Below, piece after piece: positions 29,577-38,078 of a stretch of DNA of 57,608 nt. The position numbers were made by a program, and so were the translations under genes. The stretch is taken from assembly GCA_030849075.1 (NCBI GenBank), contig JASAOO010003416.1, positions 1 to 57,608 of the forward strand. Reading direction: 5' to 3'. The DNA comes from Zelonia costaricensis (lineage: Eukaryota > Euglenozoa > Kinetoplastea > Trypanosomatida > Trypanosomatidae). The notes under the pieces are model-generated. The model was not told where the DNA came from. It did not search any database and was given only the letters and a program-made list of their open reading frames with translations. How positions within the stretch are numbered: position 1 is the first letter of the stretch; each line of letters opens with the position of its first letter.

Positions 29577-29843
29577 ATGGCAAACGCCTTCCCTCCTCCA
29601 CCCCCTGCTTTCTCTACTTCCGTAAGCCCAGCGCACGCTGTGCACCTGGCTGTGGACGTGTACGACCTCATCATCAACCGCTTGCTTTTCTCCTTTCTCG
29701 TCTTCACAACGGTCCTGCCACTGCTTCTCTTCTTCCTCGTGAGTTGCCCGCTCGTCGTGGCTGTGGCCCAGCAGTACGTCGAGCTGCATCCACCCGTACC
29801 GCGACGCAGGCGTCGACCTCGGCAGCAGGCGAGAGCTGGCTGA
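29577..29843 (+). CDS. Small single-span membrane protein, hypothetical
   Basis: This is an 88-residue frame whose ATG sits in a good context (CCATGG), shortly after a pyrimidine tract and AG. A Pro/Ala N-terminus (ANAFPPPPPAF) is followed by an amphipathic segment (VHLAVDVYDLIINRLL). A long hydrophobic span covers about residues 36-62 (FLVFTTVLPLLLFFLV and after). The tail is basic and cytosolic-looking, ending in VPRRRRRPRQQARAG. Codon bias is best in the central part (VDVYDLIIN). I do not recognise the family. Size and topology resemble small integral membrane subunits, but nothing points to a specific complex. It could still be a chance frame in the UTR. Confidence 0.5.
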   Translation: MANAFPPPPPAFSTSVSPAHAVHLAVDVYDLIINRLLFSFLVFTTVLPLLLFFLVSCPLVVAVAQQYVELHPPVPRRRRRPRQQARAG

Positions 29844-30735
29844 GCTTTGCGAGGACGGCGTGGCGCGTTTCACCAGATCCCGCTGCGAGGCCGCAGCGCT
29901 CTCGCACAGCCCCCCCCCCTCCACGCTCAACCTCTCCCCTCCCCCGCTCAACCTCCACACGCAGGAGACGAGAAGAGGGACGCACTCTTCCTCGACGTGC
30001 CAACAATTTCGCAACTCGGCAGCGCCTTCAGGGCACGAGCAGAAGGCGGCGGGTGACGGCAGCGCTACTCGCTTGTCCGGTTAGCGTGCGGCTCGCTGGT
30101 GTCGTAGCGCTCTGGCCGCACCCCTGTCGTGCAGCTCCTCTGCTTTGCGCGTGGTTGTGCTGCACACTGACCGTGGGCTCGACGCCAAGCGGCTCGTGAC
30201 TACCCCACCGCAGAGCGTGCGTCACTCAGCGGCCGCCTTCCGAGGAAGCACTGCGACCCTCCTTTCTCCCCTTGCGTTGACAGTGCTCGCTGGAAGCCTG
30301 TGGCGTTTTGCTGTTCTCTGTTCGGTGCACGAATCGAGTCCTCGGCGGGCTGTGACGGCGCGCGGTGCGGCCGCGAGCTGCGTGTGTGCGCTTCTCCTGG
30401 GCTATCCGTCCTCCATTTCTGTTTGTTTCAGTTCGGCCGCTGCGGCGTCGGTGGCGAAGCGCCGGCGGTTTTTGTTTTTATTTTTCGTCTTGTATTCGGC
30501 AGCTGTGGTGGAGGAGGCTGCCACACGGCAACACCGATCGGCGTAGTGTTCATACGCGTGCACCGGTGCGCTGAGCCGGTGCCCCCGTGCGTGCACCGTC
30601 CCGTGGACGCGCTGAGGTGCTGCACCTTTCAAAAACCGCCCCCCTTTTTCCTGGCACTGAAGTGGCATCACACTCGTGTCGTTCTCGTGCGTCTGTGTGA
30701 GTGTTTGCGGCGTGGCGCGACGCTGCTGGAGCTGA
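29844..30735 (+). other. Intergenic region
   Basis: Only short, low-bias frames and T/C-rich sequence were seen. Confidence 0.5.
30637..30662 (+). promoter_or_regulatory. SL trans-splice acceptor for the phosphatase gene
   Basis: CCGCCCCCCTTTTTCC is followed by the first AG at 30661-30662, giving a leader of 73 nt. Confidence 0.5.
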
Positions 30736-32364
30736 ATGCGGCACTCGGCTGGCGCTGAGCACAACTCCGGCGTGAGCCTCCGCGAGGTCTCCTCGCGGCA
30801 CTCGTCACCGAGGCTGACGCCTAGCTCGACAAAGGGAAGGCTGACCGCGTACGAGTTTCCTGACCAAGCCGGAGGTGCCAGGAGCGCGCACCGCAGCCTC
30901 GCCACGTCGCCAGCCCAGCCCCCGTTGTTGCCCAATGACGCGGTGACGGCGGCCTCTCCGCCGGTAGAGCCCAAGCGCAAGAAAAAGGACAAGGAGAAAA
31001 AGGAAAAGAAGGCGAAGCCGCAGAATGCGCTGTTTATGTTGGCCAGCACCATGGGCGGCGGCGGCGGCGGCGCCACGGCCACCAGGGCGCCGCACGTGGT
31101 CGATTTGCGAGCCCTGGACACGTCGCCGTGCCCGTCACGCGGCTCGCGGTCCCCACTGCGCTCGGGCCCGGGCCACCGCCGCAGCTCCCGCGCGGAGGAC
31201 GTGCCGCCCACGCAGATTCTCGACTTCCTCTTCCTCGGCAGCGTCAAGGACGCTCAGGACGCCGGCTTCCTGGCGAAGAACCAGATACGCTACATCATCA
31301 ACGTCTCACAGGAGGAGTACTGGTCGGTGGACACGAAGGTGCAGATCTTCACCTTCAAGGTTGACGACACAGCCACGGCGGACATCGCCTCCCTCTTCCA
31401 ACCGACCCGCGATCTCATCAACAGCATCCGCGCGCGGTATTACCGCCACGCCAGCACGGAGAGCGCGAGGCGACCCGCCGTGCTGGTGCACTGCCAGAAG
31501 GGGCGCAGCCGCTCCGCGACCATCGTGCTGGCGTACCTCATTTACACGAACGGCTGGTCCGTTGCCGAGGCCATGAAGTACGTCGGCACGCGGCGTCCGT
31601 GTGCCGAGCCGAACATCGGCTTCATGGAGGAGCTGCGCAAGCTCCAGGAGAGTCTCTCGACGGAGGAGCGCACGCGGCGGTACAGTGAGCTGTGCTGGTT
31701 CATGCGCAACCTCGAGGCGGAGACTACGCAAGCGCAGGTGCGCGACCTTTTTGAAAAGCGCATCGGCATGGTGCGGCACGTCGTCATGCACGTGGTTGCC
31801 GCCGCCTCTAGTGGTGGTGATGGCGGTGGCAGCCCTGGCGGCGACAGTGGGGCCACGCGGGCCGGGCCGCTCTCACCTACCGCAGAGGACGCCGCCGCTG
31901 TGGAGCCACTCATCCCGTTAGGCCTCGGCCCCGGCGGGGCAACGCACGGCGACTCGGCCGCCGGAGCCGGCGCCGGGCCGGGCGGCTTACCCGTCAAGGT
32001 GCACCACGACGCGGCGGCCCCCATCGCCGGTCCGCCTCGACCGAGCGGTGTGGAACGGACACTGCTGTGCTTCGTTTTCTTTGTGTGCCGTGAGGATGTC
32101 CTGCAAGGCATCAAGTCTGGACAGTTCAAGCTGCTGCTGCGGCTCATGCGTCCCGCTGCTGGCAAGCTGATCAAGTACGCCACCGGCCCCAAGCTGAGGA
32201 AGATGATGACGGAGCACCAGAGCATGTCGAACAGCTTCGTGCAGGACATGTCGAGCTTTAGCGACCACGTGGCCACCTCTCCAGAGCCCGCCAAAGCGGC
32301 TGCCGAGGCCACCGCCGACGCCGCGATGGCGACGGACCGCAGGCCGGGGGCCGGTGAAGGCTAA
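30736..32364 (+). CDS. Dual-specificity phosphatase with kinetoplastid-type extensions
   Basis: This is a 542-residue protein from ATG 30736. Residues 1-155 are disordered, with a Lys-rich block at 78-97 (PKRKKKDKEKKEKK). A DSP domain spans about 156-310. It contains ILDFLFLGSV, the general-acid loop FKVDDTA, the P-loop HCQKGRSRS with catalytic C253 and R259, and the recognition segment AMKYVGTRRP. The CX5R loop is intact, so it should be active on phospho-Tyr/Ser/Thr or possibly phosphoinositide. A Gly/Ala/Pro-rich linker (355-440) separates it from a second conserved-looking segment (about 447-515; TLLCFVFFVCREDVLQGI, KLLLRLMRP). I do not recognise that segment. Start choice is uncertain within the first 30 codons. 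Confidence 0.87.
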   Translation: MRHSAGAEHNSGVSLREVSSRHSSPRLTPSSTKGRLTAYEFPDQAGGARSAHRSLATSPAQPPLLPNDAVTAASPPVEPKRKKKDKEKKEKKAKPQNALFMLASTMGGGGGGATATRAPHVVDLRALDTSPCPSRGSRSPLRSGPGHRRSSRAEDVPPTQILDFLFLGSVKDAQDAGFLAKNQIRYIINVSQEEYWSVDTKVQIFTFKVDDTATADIASLFQPTRDLINSIRARYYRHASTESARRPAVLVHCQKGRSRSATIVLAYLIYTNGWSVAEAMKYVGTRRPCAEPNIGFMEELRKLQESLSTEERTRRYSELCWFMRNLEAETTQAQVRDLFEKRIGMVRHVVMHVVAAASSGGDGGGSPGGDSGATRAGPLSPTAEDAAAVEPLIPLGLGPGGATHGDSAAGAGAGPGGLPVKVHHDAAAPIAGPPRPSGVERTLLCFVFFVCREDVLQGIKSGQFKLLLRLMRPAAGKLIKYATGPKLRKMMTEHQSMSNSFVQDMSSFSDHVATSPEPAKAAAEATADAAMATDRRPGAGEG

Positions 32365-32928
32365 GCCGTAGCGACGTAGTGCGATGCTCCTGCGGTGCCC
32401 ATCGCGGGGTGTGCCCCCCGCCCCCCCTTTCTCGCCGTTCTCACCGCCGTCCTCCTGCGGCTTCCTTCCCCCCCCCCCCCCGCTGTTCCCTCCGCGCACG
32501 AGTGTGTTCCTGTTAAGTCTCGATTGTGCGGCCACTATTGCCTTCCTTTCTTTCTCCCCTGTTTACTCCTTTGCTTCCTTGCCGATCGCCGACGTCTATG
32601 CGCTCCATTCTTTGCGTCGGTGGCTCCGTTCTCCACTCCTACACACCGGTGCTGTCGTGTACGCGACGCACTTGCGCACTGCGCTGCGTTGAGGGCCTCG
32701 ACGCTGAGCCGCGTGCGGGCTTGGTGCCGTTCTTTTTGCATAACGGACGGGCCGCGTGTGCGGTGGCGGTTTTTGTGGCCGGCCCCACGACAGAAGGTGG
32801 CCCACCCGCCTGCATGACTCCCCCCCCCCTCGCTGTGGCTGGCGTCCAGCTCTGGCGCACGCCGCGCCGCGAGTGAGACGCCCCTCTCCTTCGTCTGAGC
32901 TGCTCCGGAGCGTGTCCACGTACGTCTT

Positions 32929-33004
32929 GCACACAGCCACAGACACACACACACACACACAAAGGCGTGTGCGTGTGTGTGTGTGTGTGTCTGTGGCTGT
33001 GTGC
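32929..33004. repeat. Perfect 32-bp inverted repeat (CA/TG hairpin)
   Basis: The left arm at 32929-32960 is the exact reverse complement of the right arm at 32973-33004, with a 12-nt loop (AAAGGCGTGTGC). The arms combine a non-repetitive 14-base part (GCACACAGCCACAG) with nine CA/TG units. Transcribed RNA would form a very stable stem in the phosphatase 3'UTR or the next leader. Confidence 0.9.
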
Positions 33005-33477
33005 CATGGCAAGTTATTCACTTTCTGACGTGTTGTCGCTCCGGTGCTTGCGTGGGGACCCGCATAGACGGCGGACTGGGTGCGCGGCCCTCCGTCTTGT
33101 CTGGATGCCGTCCCTTCTCTCTCCTCCCCTCCCGTGCCATTCCCCGCGCGGGCCGTGGGTCGCCAGGTGCGGCGACGCTCACTGGCCCAGCCGGGGATGC
33201 CGGGCAACAGCCCCCTCGCGTGACGCACTGAGTTGCGGGTGCTCGGGGTGAGTGCCGTGACAGGGCCGCTGCCTGCCCACCTGCGGGCCAGCAGTGGGTC
33301 AGCCCGCACCGCCGCCTCCGGGGCGCTCGATCCTGCCTACACACGCCAGTCCCAACTCTCTGCGCGCCACATGCCACCGTCACTTGCTGCTCCCTTTTGG
33401 CTCTTCCTTGTGCACGTCTGTGTCGCGGCGGCTCCACCGGCACGACCGCGTCTACCGGGGGACACGCAACTCCTTCG

Positions 33478-33509
33478 TTTCCTCGTGCCCCCCTCTCCCC
33501 CTTCTCCAG
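33478..33509 (+). promoter_or_regulatory. SL trans-splice acceptor for the coiled-coil protein gene
   Basis: A nearly pure C/T tract (TGCCCCCCTCTCCCCCTTCT) ends in CCAG, with the AG at 33508-33509. It lies 111 nt before ATG 33621. Confidence 0.6.
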
Positions 33510-33620
33510 CTCGCTTGCTCGGCGTAGCGGCAGTGCGGTGTGTGCAGCTTGCAGAACACCTCCCTCCTCTCGGCGCCCTCACTCCTCCACCTCTGGGCGG
33601 CACAACACAACCGTGCTGCC

Positions 33621-35720
33621 ATGGCGTCGCCGCAGTACTCCACCCCGTACTCGATGCTGAGTTACCCGAGCTACACCCCCGTCTCTGTCGTCCCTGTGAA
33701 GGTGGATCGCGACTCGTCTACGTGCAGCGGCGGCAGCGCTGGCCCCGATTTGTCCCTCCTGCGCGCCGCAGTGCAGTCGGACGTCGCCCAGCAGCACCAC
33801 ACCGCGCCTCTGCTTGCGGGCAGTGCGGCATGGCCGGCACCCAGCGTTGCGGTGGCGGCGCGCACCCGGATGCACGCGTCGCCCTCGGCAGCGCCGCCTG
33901 CCACGCGCGTCAATGCGCCGCTGTACGCGCCGCCGCAGGCCGTGAAGACGGCGCTGCGGCCACCCGGCGACGCACTGCCGTACTACAGCGACATCCTCGG
34001 CGTGCGCACGGCGGCATCAGCGGTGTCGCCGGTGGCGCGCGGCAGCACTGGAGTGGAGGCGGACGTGCAGTGCGACGTCGTCTCGGTGTCGCAGGCCGCC
34101 CCCAACCTTTGCGCCTTTCAGCAGGAGTGCCACTCGCTGCTTGCGATGCTCAACGCGTCTGCGGCTACCGGCCGACCAGCGCCGCTGCTGGCGCAGCCCG
34201 CGCAAGCGGCAGTGGAGGTGCCGGCTGCGCAGCTCTCCCGATGCTCGCCCTCACCGCCGCCCGCCGTAGTGTCGCCTACGTCCTCGGCGCTCAGCACGGA
34301 GCGGCGAGGCGCCGCCGCTGCAGCCCCGGCGCACTCGACGACGTTTGCCCAGCTCATGCGCGAGATGGACGACCTCGCCAGTGCACTGCACGGCAGCTAC
34401 TACGTCGGTGCCGCACCCACAGCGCAGCCCGCGGCACCCGCTTCCGTCTCCTCCACCATCGGCGGCGACACGAGGACGCCGGAGAAGCTGCAGCGTCCTC
34501 GGCGAGAGGCGCCACGACGCCCAGGCGCCTCGCTCCTCCTCGCACCGACCACGGCGGAGCTCGTGCGTGCACCGGCCGGCCCCTTGTGGGCCGCGCAGCT
34601 GCTGAAGTGGATCGTCTACCTGGTTGAGCGCCGCCGCTGCGCGCTGGAGCGTGTTCAGGCCTTCCAGGAGGCGCGCACACCCGAGCGGCAAGAGGCGGCT
34701 GACAGCGACGTCAACGCCAGCGCTGCGGGGGAGGGCTCCGGTGCTGCCGTCAAAACTCCTGCGGCCCCCTCGTACGCGGGGTTGCGGGTGACGGACGGTC
34801 TGCTGCGCCTGCTGCGCTCGCTCAACCCCTGTGAGAGCGACGTCAACTCGTGGACGCCGACGCAACAGCGGCAGGTGTGCACACGGGCGGCGAACCTGCT
34901 GGCGGAGATGGCGGCTACGGAGGAGGCGGTGGTCGCCGACCTCCTTAACGACGCCGCCGCCGTCGCCACGCTGGAGCGGGAGGGCCTCGCAGTGGAGGCT
35001 GCGGCGTCACCGACTTCGGCCTCGGACGCCTACCAGCGGGACATGATGGAGACGATCGCCCTGCTCGAGCAGATCACGCAGGAGAACGCGTCGCTGCGGG
35101 CGAGCCTCGAGAAGGCCAACGGGCAAGTCGCAAAGCTCCGCGAGGAGGCACGGCGTGAGAGGGCAAGCAAGGCAGAGCTGGGCCAGCACTATGACCACAT
35201 GGCTGCCGAGACGGCGAAGCTGGCTGCGCAGCTGCACGAGTCGCAGATGCGGCTGCGGCAGGCGGAGGCGCTGACGAAGCCGCTGCCGCAGGAGGAGGTG
35301 CTGCGCAATCAGCTGGACCGGCAAACGCTGCACCTGCGCGACGTTCGCGCCGAGCTCGACGATGTCAAGGACGAGAGCGACGCCCTGCGTCGCACGGTCT
35401 TGCAGCTGCGCGACGCGCTGGTGCGGCACCGCGCTGTCATTGACTTGCTGACGCGTCGCCGCCGCGAGCGGGAGCGGGCCACCGCCGCCGCCGCGCGGCG
35501 CTCTGGCAGTCCAGGCGCGTACAGCCCGGGTCTGGAGAGCCCGCCGATGAAGCTGATTGAGGCTATCCTCTCCGGCGCCTGCCACCCGCCCTCCACGGGC
35601 TCGTCGCACCCATCGAGGTCGACTTCGTCATCGCCGACAAATACGGAGACGGAAGACGTGAGCGGCTCGTACGGGGAGGATGTGCGTGGGCTCTCGACTC
35701 CGCCGAGGCCCCGCCGCTGA
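33621..35720 (+). CDS. Coiled-coil hypothetical protein
   Basis: This is a 699-residue protein from ATG 33621; the frame before it opens on GTG. Residues 1-230 are rich in Ala, Pro and Ser and probably disordered. A short folded-looking segment lies near 325-440 (LWAAQLLKWIVYLVERRR, then RVTDGLLRLLRSLNP). Residues about 470-620 form a long coiled coil with Glu/Arg/Leu heptads (ALLEQITQENASLRASLE, then LRDVRAELDDVKDESDAL). The C-terminus is Ser/Thr/Pro-rich. I do not recognise the family. A cytoskeletal or flagellar structural role is common for such trypanosomatid proteins, but the sequence does not show it directly. GC3 bias is strong throughout, so it is a real gene. Confidence 0.85.
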   Translation: MASPQYSTPYSMLSYPSYTPVSVVPVKVDRDSSTCSGGSAGPDLSLLRAAVQSDVAQQHHTAPLLAGSAAWPAPSVAVAARTRMHASPSAAPPATRVNAPLYAPPQAVKTALRPPGDALPYYSDILGVRTAASAVSPVARGSTGVEADVQCDVVSVSQAAPNLCAFQQECHSLLAMLNASAATGRPAPLLAQPAQAAVEVPAAQLSRCSPSPPPAVVSPTSSALSTERRGAAAAAPAHSTTFAQLMREMDDLASALHGSYYVGAAPTAQPAAPASVSSTIGGDTRTPEKLQRPRREAPRRPGASLLLAPTTAELVRAPAGPLWAAQLLKWIVYLVERRRCALERVQAFQEARTPERQEAADSDVNASAAGEGSGAAVKTPAAPSYAGLRVTDGLLRLLRSLNPCESDVNSWTPTQQRQVCTRAANLLAEMAATEEAVVADLLNDAAAVATLEREGLAVEAAASPTSASDAYQRDMMETIALLEQITQENASLRASLEKANGQVAKLREEARRERASKAELGQHYDHMAAETAKLAAQLHESQMRLRQAEALTKPLPQEEVLRNQLDRQTLHLRDVRAELDDVKDESDALRRTVLQLRDALVRHRAVIDLLTRRRRERERATAAAARRSGSPGAYSPGLESPPMKLIEAILSGACHPPSTGSSHPSRSTSSSPTNTETEDVSGSYGEDVRGLSTPPRPRR

Positions 35721-36284
35721 GGTCACCTGCGGCGCCGCTTGCGGTGCGCCCGTTGCCCCCGCTCTGACATATGCAGCTCTCCGTTGTGTGTTCTTGTTCT
35801 TCTAGAAGGAGGGAAGGAGGGGTGTGAGTGGGCGCCGCCGGTGCCCTCTATAGATCTGTGCGCGATGGGTGGGCGTTGCAGCGGGGGACATGCGTCGCCT
35901 CCTCCCGTTTCTGCTCCCCCATTTTCTCTGCGCCTGCCCCGCAGGAGCTCGTGCGTGTGAGCACAAGAAGTGAAGAGAGCAAACAACCGCACGTGCCCGT
36001 TCGGGACGCAACTCGACTGGACCTGAAGCGCACGCAGAGGTGTCGGCCCCGCAAAGCTAAGCGCCGGCGACCGCGCATATTACACGGCGACGATAGCTCG
36101 TGACGGCGCACCCGAGCCACTCGCGGGACTCCCAACACCGCTCCCCTGCGTCATCATCATCTCTCTCTCTCTCTCTCTCTTTCCCGTTCCCGTTGCTGCT
36201 GCGCACTCGCACCGCGAACTCATCGTTTCGTCCGGTGTGTGTCGCACAACAGTTTGTGTTGCTGTAGCTTTCACCGCGCTCGCC
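35721..36284 (+). other. Intergenic region
   Basis: No gene was seen. A (CT)10 tract lies at 36161-36180, with candidate acceptor AGs at 36251-36252 and 36266-36267, close to the next ATG. Confidence 0.6.
36161..36180. repeat. (CT)n microsatellite / polypyrimidine tract
   Basis: Ten CT units are followed by TTCCCGTTCCCG. The tract probably doubles as the splice-acceptor pyrimidine tract for the gene at 36285. Confidence 0.7.
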
Positions 36285-37079
36285 ATGTTCCGCGGCACGG
36301 CAGCGGTGCTGGCGCGCAGCTTCCGCGTCAACCTCAAGTACCCGTCGCTCGTGTCGTACAACAAGCTGCCGTGGGAGGTCGTCAGCCACGACAGCACCAA
36401 GCTGCACATGCACCTCGCCCCCAACATCGAGCAGCTACTAACGCTCGCTGCAGCGGCGCACGTGCCCAACCTCAACGCTGCGGCACACCCCAACGTACCA
36501 GAGACAGAGCGGCTGCGCGTGCTGCCGGGCTTTGTGTACGTGCTAGGCGGCGCGGCGGCGCAGGAATCGCCACCGGGCTTCACGACGTACCGGGTCGCTG
36601 ACCCGACGTGCATGCAGTACTACGGCCGCATCCACAACCAGCTGGCCCTTCTCCAGCGGGTCGACATGTGCACGTCGGCAGACTTGCGGCTGCTCTGCCT
36701 CGCGCTGCATTTCGAGGGCACGTTAGCAGGCACCTCGGCCGGCTCCTCCCTCGAGCTCGCCACAGGCGGGTCGCCAGACGAGGCCTTCGCTGTCTTTTAC
36801 TACTTCAGGCCCAACCGCCCAGCGACGGAGTTGACGCGGCCCTTTGAGAAGTTTTACCACCACCGCCCCTCCCTCGCCGCACTGGACGGGCTCGGGACGG
36901 CGGCGACGTGGAGGCCCGTGCTGCAGGTGCCGCGGCGCAGCGCCGACAAGACACGGCTCACACCAGCGGCGCCGTATCAGCCGCCGCAGAACTACCTCAT
37001 GGGCCTTGCCGAGCGCCTCGCGGTCCGCCCTGGCGACTCGTTCGGCCGCCGCTCGCAGATGTGGGGCACGTGGTTCTAG
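36285..37079 (+). CDS. Probable mitochondrial protein, hypothetical
   Basis: This is a 264-residue protein from ATG 36285. The N-terminus MFRGTAAVLARSFRVN has Arg, Ser and Ala and no acidic residue, like a short trypanosomatid mitochondrial presequence. The mature part has conserved-looking aromatic blocks (YPSLVSYNKLPWEVV, FYYFRPNRP, RPFEKFYHHRPS) and ends in RRSQMWGTWF. There are no membrane spans, zinc ligands or nucleotide motifs. The overall look is like kinetoplastid-specific subunits of mitochondrial ribosomes or respiratory complexes, but I cannot assign it to one. Codon bias is strong. Confidence 0.8.
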   Translation: MFRGTAAVLARSFRVNLKYPSLVSYNKLPWEVVSHDSTKLHMHLAPNIEQLLTLAAAAHVPNLNAAAHPNVPETERLRVLPGFVYVLGGAAAQESPPGFTTYRVADPTCMQYYGRIHNQLALLQRVDMCTSADLRLLCLALHFEGTLAGTSAGSSLELATGGSPDEAFAVFYYFRPNRPATELTRPFEKFYHHRPSLAALDGLGTAATWRPVLQVPRRSADKTRLTPAAPYQPPQNYLMGLAERLAVRPGDSFGRRSQMWGTWF

Positions 37080-38078
37080 GAGGCGGCATCACGATGTGCG
37101 CGGCTCGCCTCGCCTGCGCGCGGAGGGTCGTTGGACGTGCACTCGAATGGCGCTGGCCCATTGGTGGGGGGAAGCGGGTGTGGCGACTGACTGACAGCGA
37201 GGGGCACTGATCATACGACCCCTGCTTCCCCCCCACCCTGTTCGTTCTCGTTCTTGTGAGGTGGGTCTTCTTCACCTCTTCCACACTACCCACGTTCCCA
37301 CGTTGGGTCCACTACGCCCGCTCACGGTACAACGGCACTGCGGCTGAACCCCGCCACGTGCGCGCAACCGCGTTTTGTGGGCTCCTCCCTTCTCCACACA
37401 AGAGACGTGGCGGTACGTTGCCCGTGAGGCGTAGGTCATGTTCCGTCAGCCGCTCTTCGCGGCGATAGCGACGGGCGCCGATAGGTGGCGGGGCCCTCGC
37501 GTTTGTGCCGCGACGCGGCTGATCCCTCGCGTGCGGACGCTGATATGTCGCGCTCTTCGACTACATATCGCCTTCCATGATGTCCTTTCCCATCCTCTCC
37601 CCCATTCTTGTTTTCATATTTTGCCTGTCACCACACTCGTTTGAGCCACACGGCGTTCCAGCGAATCGACGCGTGCAGGCAACGCTGGCACGACGCGCCA
37701 CGCACAATTGCGCACCCCGTGCCCAGTCCCGCTGCCGCTGCCGCAGACGACCCTGCACCGCCTCCCGTACCGCACACTCTCACACCTGTGCGTTTGCGCG
37801 TTGTCGCCTCTGACTGCCCTCTGCCTTTTAGATCGTGTTTTGTTTTTTTTGTTCCTCCTTCTCCTCTTGTACATCCCCACCCCTCGCGGTGCGCTGCTTA
37901 GATCTGTTCAGGACGACGCGCTGTCGTCCCCGCCCCCCCCCCCACAGCCCGTCCAAGGCCGCCGGCGTCTCCTCCGTCACACCCGTGTCGTAGTGCACAC
38001 ACTAGAGTTTGCTTCTCTCTTTACCGACCCCCCCTCCCCTCCCTTTCCCTCCCGCGCCCACGGCCAGCCAACTCCACG
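37080..38078 (+). other. Intergenic region
   Basis: No gene was seen. Several acceptor-like sites (pyrimidine tract then AG at about 37831, 37900-37901, 37947 and 38066) precede the next ATG, so alternative trans-splicing is possible. Confidence 0.5.

Larger units (their letters stand above)
32365..33620 (+). other. Intergenic region with a long perfect hairpin
   Basis: No gene was seen. It contains a C-run (32470-32481), the 32-bp inverted repeat at 32929-33004, and the acceptor tract at 33478-33509. Confidence 0.6.
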
